Assembly: GCA_020634435.1 (NCBI GenBank)
Contig: JACKBS010000011.1
Location: 124,001-188,000, forward strand
DNA from: Ardenticatenaceae bacterium
GTDB lineage: Bacteria; Chloroflexota; Anaerolineae; Promineifilales; Promineifilaceae
Direction: 5' to 3'
Length of the DNA stretch: 64,000 bases
Shown here piece after piece: positions 1 through 7,159 of this stretch. How positions within the stretch are numbered: the first letter of the stretch is position 1; every line of letters begins with the position of its first letter. Made by a program: the position numbers and the translations under genes. The notes beneath the pieces are model-generated. The model saw only the letters and a program-made list of their open reading frames with translations. It had not been told where the DNA came from and did no database searches.

Positions 1-1
1 A

Positions 2-286
2 AATACAACTTCAACTTCAACAAGTTCAAGTGCAGCTGTCTATGTTTTCCTATTTTCGCTATTTAATTTTGGAGGAGTTTCGATCATTCGTATCTATACG
101 CTCCGCTTCATTTTATACCGCGAAGAATATCTGCCGAAGAATCTAAAAGGTCTTCTGGATTTAGCAATTCAAATGAAGGTTATGCGAGTGGCGGGTGGCG
201 CTTATATGTTTATGCATCCTTTGCTTCAGAGTTATTTTGTTTCGACAGCTCATAAGATTTCGCATTCAGATGCCGAACTTGATTAG
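2..286 (+). CDS. C-terminal tail of a NACHT/STAND-type ATPase (partial, off left edge)
   Basis: An open frame enters from the left edge and ends at TAG 284-286. The visible ~94 residues contain a hydrophobic stretch (AVYVFLFSLFNFGG), then RFILYREEYLP, LDLAIQMKVMRVAGG and AYMFMHPLLQSYF. This order (LR..LYR..Y.P, L..A...K..RV.GGYxFxHxLLxxYF) is the usual end of bacterial NACHT-domain NTPases found in defence and signalling loci. The catalytic NTPase part lies outside the window, so the family call rests on the tail alone. The DNA is AT-richer than the bulk of the window and lacks the ACGGCCGT palindrome, consistent with acquired DNA. The following 132 bases up to the IS hold no convincing gene. 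Confidence 0.6.
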   Translation, partial: NTTSTSTSSSAAVYVFLFSLFNFGGVSIIRIYTLRFILYREEYLPKNLKGLLDLAIQMKVMRVAGGAYMFMHPLLQSYFVSTAHKISHSDAELD

Positions 287-470
287 CCATCAAATTGCAC
301 ACTTTTCAGATCTGCTAGAGAACAGTTCAACAGAGGAATCCATGCGAGCCAACAGTATGCGAGAATTATTATCTGCTTTTCCCAACCTGCCCACGCTGCT
401 GGTGCAGTCGCAGTAAAGTGACCCCCAAAGTCAAGACCACAGATCGAGAAAGTTAAGATACCAAACCGGG

Positions 471-1298
471 TCACAGAATGGGTACATTAACAGCAAAATG
501 AACATCAGCCGGTGTGCAGTAGCCCAAGCTTTGGTGCGGCCGTTCGTAGTTATACAGGTCGAAGTAGTCACCCAAGCCAGTAAACAACTCAGGTACGGTG
601 GTATACTCCTTGATGTAAATGTCTTCGTACTTGACGGTGCGCCAGAGACGCTCCACGAAGATGTTGTCAAAGACGCGACCACGGCCGTCCATGCTAATGC
701 GAATGGATGCTGCTTCTAGTTCCTGGGTAAATGCCTGAGCCGTGAATTGCACACCTTGGTCTGTGTTGAAGATTTCCGGCTGACCATGCCGCAACGCCTG
801 ACGGAGAGCCTCCACACAGAAAGCGCCATCCAATGTGTTGGAGAGCTGCCAGGCCACAACGAAGCGACTGAACCAATCCAGGATGGCCACCAGGTACATG
901 AAGCCATGCGGCATGGGTACATAGGTGATGTCAGCCGCCCACACTTGATTCGACCGTTTGATGTCCAGGCCGCGCAGCAGATAAGGATACTTTTTATGTT
1001 GCCGGTCTGGAATGGAGGTGCGGGGACGGGGATAGATGGCTTGCAGTCCCATTTTTCCCATTAACCGTGCAATTCGCTTGTGATTGACCGCGAAACCATG
1101 TTGCTTGTTCAGGCGGACCGTCATCTTGCGATAGCCATAGAAAGGCGCGCACGTGTACTCCTGGTCGATCAGCTGCATCAGTTCCAGGTTCAGCGGTGAT
1201 TCGCTGGCTGGCTGCCAGTAGTAGGCGGCCCGATTAAGACCAACCAGCTCACACTGACGGCGGATACTGAGGGTCGGATGGCCTGTTTCAATCATCAT
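471..1298 (-). CDS. IS3-family transposase OrfB (DDE integrase domain), copy 1
   Basis: This 275-residue transposase has an N-terminal HTH_21-like segment (HPTLSIRRQCELVGLNRAAYY) followed by an rve integrase core. The DDE triad is visible as AADITYV, FNTDQGVQF and NIFVERLWRTVKYE, and the C-terminus has the usual YNYERPHQSLGYCTPA block. It starts at ATGATG 11 bases after the orfA stop. Length and architecture are normal for IS3, and the protein is identical to the copy at 6280-7107. It catalyses cut-and-circle transposition together with OrfA. Confidence 0.93.
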   Translation of the reverse strand: MMIETGHPTLSIRRQCELVGLNRAAYYWQPASESPLNLELMQLIDQEYTCAPFYGYRKMTVRLNKQHGFAVNHKRIARLMGKMGLQAIYPRPRTSIPDRQHKKYPYLLRGLDIKRSNQVWAADITYVPMPHGFMYLVAILDWFSRFVVAWQLSNTLDGAFCVEALRQALRHGQPEIFNTDQGVQFTAQAFTQELEAASIRISMDGRGRVFDNIFVERLWRTVKYEDIYIKEYTTVPELFTGLGDYFDLYNYERPHQSLGYCTPADVHFAVNVPIL

Positions 1299-1308
1299 GC
1301 GTTTAGCC

Positions 1309-1599
1309 TCAATCGAATTGGGCAGCTTTTTTTTTCAGCCACTCCAATTCCATCTTGAGGCGGCCGATTTGTTCATACAGTTCGGTTTCGCGAGCTTCTT
1401 GCTCACGCAGTTGCTGGGCCACCTTCTGGCCAAAGACGGTCGGTCCTTCGGCCAACAGTTGTTTTTTCCAGCTCTTTATCTGAGTGGGATGAACATCGTG
1501 AGCGCTGGCGATTTCGTTGATCGTCTTGAGTTCTTTGACGGCTTCCAGCGCCACTTTGAACTTGAATTGCTGGCTATAGTTTTTCCGTTTTTTTGTCAC
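1309..1599 (-). CDS. IS3-family transposase OrfA (HTH/leucine zipper), copy 1
   Basis: This 96-residue DNA-binding subunit has an HTH_8-type helix-turn-helix (FKVALEAVKELKTINEIASAHDVHPTQIKSWKK in short segments) followed by a heptad-like helix (LREQEARETELYEQIGRLKMELEWLKKK) that normally mediates oligomerisation. The end of the gene contains nine consecutive A residues on the coding strand. The orfB frame stays open back to this run, so loss of one A in the transcript or a +1 slip there would give an OrfA-OrfB fusion. It is identical to the copy at 5979-6269. Confidence 0.9.
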   Translation of the reverse strand: MTKKRKNYSQQFKFKVALEAVKELKTINEIASAHDVHPTQIKSWKKQLLAEGPTVFGQKVAQQLREQEARETELYEQIGRLKMELEWLKKKAAQFD

Positions 1600-1662
1600 T
1601 CGAAAACCTCCACAAGCTATAGTTTATTGGACCTTAGCCTGTGGTCTAGTTTTTGGGGTTCA

Positions 1663-1889
1663 TCATACAGCACGGCCTCATCACCCGTCTGCATGAGCTG
1701 CTCGATGAAGATTTGGAAACCGAAGATTTGCCCAACCTCACCGCCCTGGAGGAAGAGTTTCCCAGCCTGATGAAGTTTTTGTATGATGACCCGCCCATGT
1801 TCAACCAATATTCAGCCAGCCAGCTTTGCCAGCTAACGGCCGATCTGTACACGCTGGCCGCCCGGCACTTTTGGGAAGATGGGGAGTAG
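1663..1889 (+). pseudogene. 3' remnant of an unidentified gene cut by IS copy 1
   Basis: The frame reads straight out of the IS end and closes at TAG 1887-1889. It leaves about 74 residues: an acidic segment (HELLDEDLETEDLPNLTALEEEF) and then LMKFLYDDPPMFNQYSASQLCQLTADLYTLAARHFWEDGE in part. The original start codon is missing, and no matching 5' part is seen on the far side of the element. I do not recognise the family; it looks like the helical C-terminus of a soluble protein. Confidence 0.45.
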
Positions 1890-1938
1890 GGGGGAAACGG
1901 CCGTTTACGAATAAAAGTTCACAAAGGTTGATTTCAAC

Positions 1939-2985
1939 GTGAAAAACTTAATAAAGCGTCTCGATAACTGGCTTCAATCAATTGAGCCGCACAAGAACCG
2001 CATCCTCATAGTATTGTTTCTTATTTCCATTGTTGCTGCTGGATTGGAGACAACCGATGTTCTTCGGCCGCTTAACATCGACTTGTCACCCGTCTTAGTA
2101 ATAGGACTCCAACTCTTTTTGCTTGTGTTAATGTTGGCATTTCTTGCAAGCTCCCCTGAATATGTAGGTTTTCTTTTGCTTATTTTGGGTTTGTACATTG
2201 GGATACGCGGTTTCGATTTTCTTTACCCCAAAGGTTTTTCAAGCTACCAAGCTACAAATGATTTTTATGCAAATTTAAGCTCTGAATTAGTTAGCATTGC
2301 GGTCACGGTACTAATTATTGATAGGCTTAGTGAACGACGTGAAATCAAATTAATGAAATCACGTTTGATTAGAGAAATGAAGAGTAATGACAACAGTACA
2401 GCCTTAAAAGCCGTTGGGGAATTGAGGGGACTGGGATGGCTAAATGATGGCTCGTTGAAAAATAATGAAATGTGGAGTGCCAATCTTGAAGCAGCCATAT
2501 TGCACAAATCCGATTTATCTTTTGTGGATTTTGGCCGTGCCAATCTACGAAGTAGTGATTTGCGAGAAGCAAAACTGACGAACACAGTTCTCACAGAGGT
2601 GGATTTCACAAATGCTAGACTACGGCCGAGCCAGCTTGTGGAGGCCAACGCCCTTAGGGATGCAATAATGCCGGATGGAAAGAAGTACGATGGCCGGTTT
2701 AATCTTTTGGGAGATATTAACCGAGCCAGGATAAAAGGACTTGATCCAAGTGATCCCATTAGCATGGCAACTTTTTATCATATACCTTTGGAAAACTTTT
2801 TATTTGGTCAAGAAAAGTCCCATGAACGCTTTAACGATGAATGGGAAGGAGTTTCTATGCAAAATCAAGCGCACGAAAAGCGCGTGGAATTGTCATCTAA
2901 CTGGCTACCTTTGACCAGTTTGTTATTTACTTTTGTTGGTGCAGTTTTAGGCTACCTGTTTGCACGAAGCACACCTAAAATTTGA
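1939..2985 (+). CDS. Membrane protein with pentapeptide repeats
   Basis: This 348-residue protein has a GTG start at 1939. The N-terminal ~130 residues hold four hydrophobic segments (ILIVLFLISIVAAG, LVIGLQLFLLVLMLAFLAS, VGFLLLILGLYIGIRGF and LSSELVSIAVTVLIIDRL, the last followed by SERREI). A charged linker (LIREMKSNDNSTALKAVGELRGLGWLNDGSL) leads into a short pentapeptide array (A(D/N)LxxxDL-type units such as ANLRSSDLREAKL, TEVDFTNARL), and one C-terminal helix follows (LLFTFVGAVLGYLFA). This layout is common for uncharacterised pentapeptide-repeat membrane proteins of Chloroflexota and cyanobacteria; the biochemical role is unknown. Its DNA is AT-richer than the bulk of the window. Confidence 0.75.
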   Translation: MKNLIKRLDNWLQSIEPHKNRILIVLFLISIVAAGLETTDVLRPLNIDLSPVLVIGLQLFLLVLMLAFLASSPEYVGFLLLILGLYIGIRGFDFLYPKGFSSYQATNDFYANLSSELVSIAVTVLIIDRLSERREIKLMKSRLIREMKSNDNSTALKAVGELRGLGWLNDGSLKNNEMWSANLEAAILHKSDLSFVDFGRANLRSSDLREAKLTNTVLTEVDFTNARLRPSQLVEANALRDAIMPDGKKYDGRFNLLGDINRARIKGLDPSDPISMATFYHIPLENFLFGQEKSHERFNDEWEGVSMQNQAHEKRVELSSNWLPLTSLLFTFVGAVLGYLFARSTPKI

Positions 2986-3138
2986 TTTTTGAATATCAAA
3001 TTGACGCTGTAGAACGTGGGTGCTATATTTGCCATCCAACATGGAATTGAGAAATTTGGTATGTGAGAGAGCTACAAATGGATATGGTTGGGAAACGGCC
3101 GTTTCCTTTGGGTTTCTCTTTTGCGAGAATGTGAATTC

Positions 3139-3175
3139 AAAGCCGCTGGTGCCTTATGGGTCCAGCGGCTTTTTT
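3139..3175 (+). terminator. Rho-independent terminator after the pentapeptide gene
   Basis: A stem AAGCCGCTGG / CCAGCGGCTT with a 12-base loop is followed by TTTTTT. It lies about 150 bases after the stop of the pentapeptide-repeat gene. Between 3176 and 3350 I see no gene, only a second possible hairpin (CGCCGG / CCGGCG near 3220-3253) and two ACGGCCGT palindromes. Confidence 0.75.
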
Positions 3176-3351
3176 GTTATTGGGGGCAGTTTCATGAAGC
3201 CATGACCCTGAAATAAAATCGCCGGACGGTGCAGCAAACACCCCCGGCGAATGGTCAACCGGTGCAAGCGGCTGACGTGTGAATTATACCATTTTGTGGT
3301 GAAAACGGCCGTTTGCGCTTTGGCGTGAAACGGCCGTTTTTGGTTCTTACC

Positions 3352-3394
3352 TGTAGGAATTTGTAGGGAATTTGTTGGTATTTGTTGGTAATTT
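3352..3394 (+). repeat. Four iteron-like 10-11 bp tandem repeats before the 546-residue gene
   Basis: TGTAGGAATT, TGTAGGGAATT, TGTTGGTATT and TGTTGGTAATT follow one another and end immediately before the ATG at 3395. Direct imperfect repeats of this spacing can be binding sites for an initiator or repressor, but no experiment or known site supports that here. They also occupy the place where a ribosome-binding site would be expected; the GTAGGGAA unit is the nearest purine-rich stretch. Confidence 0.5.
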
Positions 3395-5035
3395 ATGAAC
3401 TTTTCACGTGATTTGACACTTTTGGCAAACGGCCGTTGGCCGAAATCAGAACGGGATAGTTTGAGTTATATTTTGAATCGTCTCAATGATGATTTGTTTT
3501 TTCGTAAACGTTTTGGGGAAGCAAAGTTTAGATTTTGGCTCGACCGCCTTCAAGATAAAAATGTTGACGGTATTGAAGTGTGGCAGGTAGACGGCCGTAG
3601 CACCTCAAAAGAAGCTCACTCAGAACCATTCGGCATTATTGAGCTTTTTCCAAGAGCTGATGAATTTTTGGATGTCAACTTTTTTCATGCAGCCAACAGC
3701 CCAGATTCTGACGCAACATACGATTATCTTTGGCAACTTGGACTGGCGTTAAGGCGTTCAGGCATGGCCCCAATAAGCAATTTTCCTGGCCCTATTTCTC
3801 GTGGGTTCAAAAAAGTTGAGGCGATGGTGATCGTGCCAGATAGCGTTGAGGCTGTAAAGGATGTTCTGCTGAACATCAACGAGCAAAAAACTTATTTAGA
3901 TTTGAGTGGCGAGTTTCTTGCTGGCGCGATCAATGTTCACCAGATTACGAGCCGGACGGTTCATCTTGCTTTGGATGTGCTTTCGATTACACCGAAGTTA
4001 TCAGATCCAAGCAAGCCAATGATACTCTCAGCGAGTGAACTGGTTGCCATTCAGTTACAAAAGAAGGGGAAAGAGACTATTCTCAATTTGTATTGTCGCC
4101 ATGATGCGATGGTGCCCTATGCTGTTGACCTTTTGAACCGATTCAAGCCCATTTGGAGGGAGGAAAAAGGACTTTGGCAAGCAATCGAAGCGGAAGAGCA
4201 GCGGCTTTTGCAATTGGATGATATGCATAATGATAGTTTGGAAACGGCCGTTTCTACTGAAAAAATGGAATACACAGAAGTGGAAATTAAACACCAATTC
4301 ACAAGGTCAACTCGCTCTATCAACTTGCCAGGAATTAAGGGCACGATTCCAAAATTTGTGCGGTGGGTTGGGGAGGTATCAGGTGAACATCGCTTTCAGC
4401 AGTACCCTATAGGCGAGGGTGCAAAGATTATGGTTTTGCCATTGACCAGCCCCTGGTCAACTGATCACCCTTTTCCAATATTGGAGCTAAGTTCAAGAAT
4501 TATTACGCCCAAACCTGAAGAGTATGTTTTTGAATCGGGCAATTGGGTGATTCGGTTGTGGGTGATGGATGCTGGCGAGAAACGGATTGATCTAAAAGTT
4601 GAATACAATGAACCCGCCATCAAGCCTTATTTTGACTGGTTACTGGAACGGCTTGCCATTAGCTGGCCAGGGGCAAAAAAGGCATTGAAAAGGTATAAAG
4701 AGCAGGGAGAAACGGCCGTTGCCGTCTCAAGAGAAGAAAGCCCTCAAATGTTGCAGGCACCTGATGGAAGGAAAGGCGGGCGGCCTCAAATGCCAAAAAT
4801 GGAACTGATTTACCGTCTTGCAAAAGTCCAAGAGGCAATTGAATTAAGAGACAAAGAAAACTTAACGTGGGCAGAGTGTGCATCAAAAATTAAGTGGCGT
4901 TATGGTGTTGGGCCAAGTGGCCTCGCTCAGTTAGCAGATGCAAGAAGACGCTTAGAAGCACTTCAAACTTACGATCCCGACAACATATTAATACAAGTTC
5001 ATGATTACCGGCAACGAGAAAAGAAGGAAACGTAG
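3395..5035 (+). CDS. Uncharacterised 546-residue protein of the AT-rich island
   Basis: I do not recognise the family. The protein is soluble in appearance, with no signal peptide or membrane segment. The first ~230 residues have alternating beta/alpha character. The middle contains a helical stretch ending in QAIEAEEQRLLQLDD. The C-terminal ~80 residues (MELIYRLAKVQEAIELRDKEN, LTWAECASKIKWRYGVGPSGL, ADARRRLEAL) are basic and helical and could be a helix-turn-helix. Iteron-like repeats sit directly upstream and a good terminator directly downstream, so it appears to be a single transcription unit. It shares its AT-rich block with small ORFs and a primase/polymerase-like fragment, which suggests, without proof, a role in a mobile replicon. 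Confidence 0.7.
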   Translation: MNFSRDLTLLANGRWPKSERDSLSYILNRLNDDLFFRKRFGEAKFRFWLDRLQDKNVDGIEVWQVDGRSTSKEAHSEPFGIIELFPRADEFLDVNFFHAANSPDSDATYDYLWQLGLALRRSGMAPISNFPGPISRGFKKVEAMVIVPDSVEAVKDVLLNINEQKTYLDLSGEFLAGAINVHQITSRTVHLALDVLSITPKLSDPSKPMILSASELVAIQLQKKGKETILNLYCRHDAMVPYAVDLLNRFKPIWREEKGLWQAIEAEEQRLLQLDDMHNDSLETAVSTEKMEYTEVEIKHQFTRSTRSINLPGIKGTIPKFVRWVGEVSGEHRFQQYPIGEGAKIMVLPLTSPWSTDHPFPILELSSRIITPKPEEYVFESGNWVIRLWVMDAGEKRIDLKVEYNEPAIKPYFDWLLERLAISWPGAKKALKRYKEQGETAVAVSREESPQMLQAPDGRKGGRPQMPKMELIYRLAKVQEAIELRDKENLTWAECASKIKWRYGVGPSGLAQLADARRRLEALQTYDPDNILIQVHDYRQREKKET

Positions 5036-5066
5036 AAAACTCTTTTTTCTTCTTTTTTTTCGCTTT

Positions 5067-5100
5067 AAGCTCCTGTTCATTCATGTTCAGGAGCTTTTTT
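5067..5100 (+). terminator. Rho-independent terminator
   Basis: AAGCTCCTG and CAGGAGCTT flank a 12-base loop and run into TTTTTT. It closes the 546-residue gene and precedes the next small ORF by 14 bases. Confidence 0.8.
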
Positions 5101-5114
5101 GTTGAGGTATGTAA

Positions 5115-5306
5115 ATGGCACGAATTCAACTAATACTTAATGACGATGAAGTAGAAAGCCTGGCCAAATGGGCATTTCTTGAATGCCGTGATCCCCGTGA
5201 TCAAGCTCGCTATGTTTTGCGGAAAGAAATGAAACGGTTGGGCCTGTTAGAGCCAGACATTTTGGAAGGTGGAAATTCTAATGAAGAAAACAACGACGCC
5301 AAATGA
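5115..5306 (+). CDS. Small 63-residue protein with DPRDQAR motif
   Basis: The gene has an ATG start with GAGG eight bases upstream. The sequence (LILNDDEVESLAKWAFLECR, DPRDQARYVLRKEMKRLGLL) resembles a group of tiny helical proteins with an L..E...L..LA..E.RDPRDQAR..LR..L...GL pattern that occur on actinobacterial and Chloroflexota mobile elements. That family link is from memory and has no assigned function. A MetJ/Arc- or CopG-like DNA-binding role is possible. It overlaps the next small ORF by 26 bases. Confidence 0.6.
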   Translation: MARIQLILNDDEVESLAKWAFLECRDPRDQARYVLRKEMKRLGLLEPDILEGGNSNEENNDAK

Positions 5307-5472
5307 TTTGAGTAGTGATAAAGGCCGGAAGCATACGGCCGTAAACATCTTCTTATCCCGCGCCTATGACTTGATTCTGTCATGGCCTGATCCTGAAAAA
5401 TTGGAGGAAGAACCAGATGGAAATACAAAAAAAAGAACCGCCAGCGGCTGCCACCGCGACGGTTCGGAATGA
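5281..5472 (+). CDS. Small hypothetical protein (63 aa)
   Basis: ATG 5281 is preceded by a purine-rich GGAAGGTGG. The product (KKTTTPNDLSSDKGRKHTAV, NIFLSRAYDLILSWPDPEKL) has one amphipathic helix and a charged tail, and its family is unknown. It overlaps the preceding gene, which suggests translational coupling, and it also overlaps the next ORF. The ACGGCCGT palindrome at 5336 lies inside it. Real expression is uncertain. Confidence 0.4.
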   Translation: MKKTTTPNDLSSDKGRKHTAVNIFLSRAYDLILSWPDPEKLEEEPDGNTKKRTASGCHRDGSE

Positions 5473-5575
5473 GGCATTGCTGCCAAATCTCTACAGCTAT
5501 TTTAACACAGTAGTCAACCCTTATATAAAGCTCGTATGGTTGAAACGGCCATGTCCATATCAGTTTACCACTTAG
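5417..5575 (+). CDS. Very small hypothetical protein (52 aa)
   Basis: ATG 5417 has an excellent ribosome-binding site, GGAGGAAG, seven bases upstream, which is the main reason for calling it. The frame reads a basic start (EIQKKEPPAAATATVRNEAL) and a short hydrophobic/aromatic segment (LLPNLYSYFNTVVNPYIKLV) before TAG 5573-5575. It overlaps the 3' end of the preceding small ORF in another frame and lies 12 bases before the primase-like gene. No family is recognised. Confidence 0.35.
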   Translation: MEIQKKEPPAAATATVRNEALLPNLYSYFNTVVNPYIKLVWLKRPCPYQFTT

Positions 5576-5587
5576 AGATAAGCATCC

Positions 5588-5915
5588 ATGAGTAAGCAGA
5601 AAAATCTTAAAATATTTCTACAACTTATCTTATTGGTGGTAATTATGTTCGGACACAGCATTGCTACGGCCGTAGAGGAATATGCGCTGCTGGGTCTTGA
5701 TACCGTTCCCACCCAACCTAATTCAAATATTCCTCTTTTTAGAAAATGGCCTCAGCTTTTATCGGCTGAAATGTGGGCTATGGCCCAAAAGACTAATTCG
5801 CTTGAAAAGTTAAATATCTCGATTCGTTGCGGGGGTGAATACCATTTAGTGGTGATTGACGGGGATGAAAAGAACCATCCTGGTACGTGTGTCCGCTTAG
5901 AAAGATATTTTATGA
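5588..5915 (+). pseudogene. 5' fragment of a primase/polymerase-like gene, cut by IS copy 2
   Basis: The frame starts at ATG 5588 (or 5645, without the hydrophobic leader) and runs into the IS end, where it stops 17 bases inside the element. The readable part contains EEYALLGLDTVPTQPNSNIP, LFRKWPQLL, NISIRCGG and YHLVVIDGDEKNHPGTCV. The order (Y...GL.x.P..pnsk.Pl....W, niai..GG...lvViDxDxkn) matches the N-terminus of bifunctional primase/polymerase (PrimPol, PF09250) domains, with the VIDGD segment taking the place of the first catalytic acidic motif. This is pattern recognition on about 100 residues. The rest of the gene is not found beyond the IS. Confidence 0.5.
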
Positions 5916-5978
5916 TGAACCCCAAAAACTAGACCACAGGCTAAGGTCCAATAAACTATAGCTTGTGGAGGTTTTCGA

Positions 5979-6269
5979 GTGACAAAAAAACGGAAAAACT
6001 ATAGCCAGCAATTCAAGTTCAAAGTGGCGCTGGAAGCCGTCAAAGAACTCAAGACGATCAACGAAATCGCCAGCGCTCACGATGTTCATCCCACTCAGAT
6101 AAAGAGCTGGAAAAAACAACTGTTGGCCGAAGGACCGACCGTCTTTGGCCAGAAGGTGGCCCAGCAACTGCGTGAGCAAGAAGCTCGCGAAACCGAACTG
6201 TATGAACAAATCGGCCGCCTCAAGATGGAATTGGAGTGGCTGAAAAAAAAAGCTGCCCAATTCGATTGA
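5979..6269 (+). CDS. IS3-family transposase OrfA, copy 2
   Basis: The 96-residue product is identical to the OrfA at 1309-1599, with an N-terminal helix-turn-helix and a C-terminal zipper. Its last codons cover an A9 tract (6243-6251). The orfB frame is open from 6244, so a one-base slip there would join the two products as ...LEWLKKK followed by LPNSIEAKRMMIETG. Without slippage OrfB is translated from its own ATG at 6280. Confidence 0.9.
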   Translation: MTKKRKNYSQQFKFKVALEAVKELKTINEIASAHDVHPTQIKSWKKQLLAEGPTVFGQKVAQQLREQEARETELYEQIGRLKMELEWLKKKAAQFD

Positions 6270-6279
6270 GGCTAAACGC

Positions 6280-7107
6280 ATGATGATTGAAACAGGCCAT
6301 CCGACCCTCAGTATCCGCCGTCAGTGTGAGCTGGTTGGTCTTAATCGGGCCGCCTACTACTGGCAGCCAGCCAGCGAATCACCGCTGAACCTGGAACTGA
6401 TGCAGCTGATCGACCAGGAGTACACGTGCGCGCCTTTCTATGGCTATCGCAAGATGACGGTCCGCCTGAACAAGCAACATGGTTTCGCGGTCAATCACAA
6501 GCGAATTGCACGGTTAATGGGAAAAATGGGACTGCAAGCCATCTATCCCCGTCCCCGCACCTCCATTCCAGACCGGCAACATAAAAAGTATCCTTATCTG
6601 CTGCGCGGCCTGGACATCAAACGGTCGAATCAAGTGTGGGCGGCTGACATCACCTATGTACCCATGCCGCATGGCTTCATGTACCTGGTGGCCATCCTGG
6701 ATTGGTTCAGTCGCTTCGTTGTGGCCTGGCAGCTCTCCAACACATTGGATGGCGCTTTCTGTGTGGAGGCTCTCCGTCAGGCGTTGCGGCATGGTCAGCC
6801 GGAAATCTTCAACACAGACCAAGGTGTGCAATTCACGGCTCAGGCATTTACCCAGGAACTAGAAGCAGCATCCATTCGCATTAGCATGGACGGCCGTGGT
6901 CGCGTCTTTGACAACATCTTCGTGGAGCGTCTCTGGCGCACCGTCAAGTACGAAGACATTTACATCAAGGAGTATACCACCGTACCTGAGTTGTTTACTG
7001 GCTTGGGTGACTACTTCGACCTGTATAACTACGAACGGCCGCACCAAAGCTTGGGCTACTGCACACCGGCTGATGTTCATTTTGCTGTTAATGTACCCAT
7101 TCTGTGA
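6280..7107 (+). CDS. IS3-family transposase OrfB (DDE), copy 2
   Basis: The 275-residue integrase-type transposase is identical to the one at 471-1298. The catalytic motifs are D in AADITYV, D in FNTDQGVQF and E in NIFVERLWRTVKYE. An intact frame together with intact ends indicates that this element may still be mobile. Confidence 0.93.
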   Translation: MMIETGHPTLSIRRQCELVGLNRAAYYWQPASESPLNLELMQLIDQEYTCAPFYGYRKMTVRLNKQHGFAVNHKRIARLMGKMGLQAIYPRPRTSIPDRQHKKYPYLLRGLDIKRSNQVWAADITYVPMPHGFMYLVAILDWFSRFVVAWQLSNTLDGAFCVEALRQALRHGQPEIFNTDQGVQFTAQAFTQELEAASIRISMDGRGRVFDNIFVERLWRTVKYEDIYIKEYTTVPELFTGLGDYFDLYNYERPHQSLGYCTPADVHFAVNVPIL

Positions 7108-7159
7108 CCCGGTTTGGTATCTTAACTTTCTCGATCTGTGGTCTTGACTTTGGGGGTCA

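Larger units (their letters stand above)
419..1662 (-). mobile_element. IS3-family insertion sequence, copy 1 (1244 bp, inverted relative to copy 2)
   Basis: The complete element is bounded by imperfect inverted repeats of about 24 bp. The right end (minus-strand start) begins TGAACCCCAAAAACTAGACC and the left end begins TGACCCCCAAAGTCAAGACC. It carries orfA and orfB on the minus strand and matches the copy at 5916-7159 end to end, so duplication is recent. No 3-5 bp target duplication is visible (left flank CAGTAAAG, right flank TCATACAG), which suggests rearrangement or deletion between copies after insertion. The flanks of the two copies resemble each other (CAGTAAAG versus CAATAAAG outside; a shared TATGA inside). 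Confidence 0.9.
5916..7159 (+). mobile_element. IS3-family insertion sequence, copy 2 (1244 bp)
   Basis: This plus-strand copy is identical in length and, as far as I compared, in sequence to the element at 419-1662. Terminal repeats start TGAACCCCAAAAACTAGACC at the left and (reverse complement) TGACCCCCAAAGTCAAGACC at the right. It interrupts a primase-like gene on the left and abuts the remains of a restriction-modification gene on the right. Those two are unrelated, so this copy no longer sits in the gene it inserted into. Left flank ATTTTATGA and right flank CTTTATTG show no target duplication. Confidence 0.9.

Noticed and set aside
3020..3205. 61-codon frame in the spacer after the pentapeptide gene
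   Set aside because: It runs through a strong terminator hairpin and has no family features.
3201..3290. GC-rich segment with CGCCGG/CCGGCG considered as a small RNA or riboswitch
   Set aside because: Only one short stem, no recognisable riboswitch core, and no gene start close enough.
419..7159. IS3-bounded block considered a composite transposon
   Set aside because: No outer target duplication, and the flanking genes are broken fragments; rearrangement explains the layout better.
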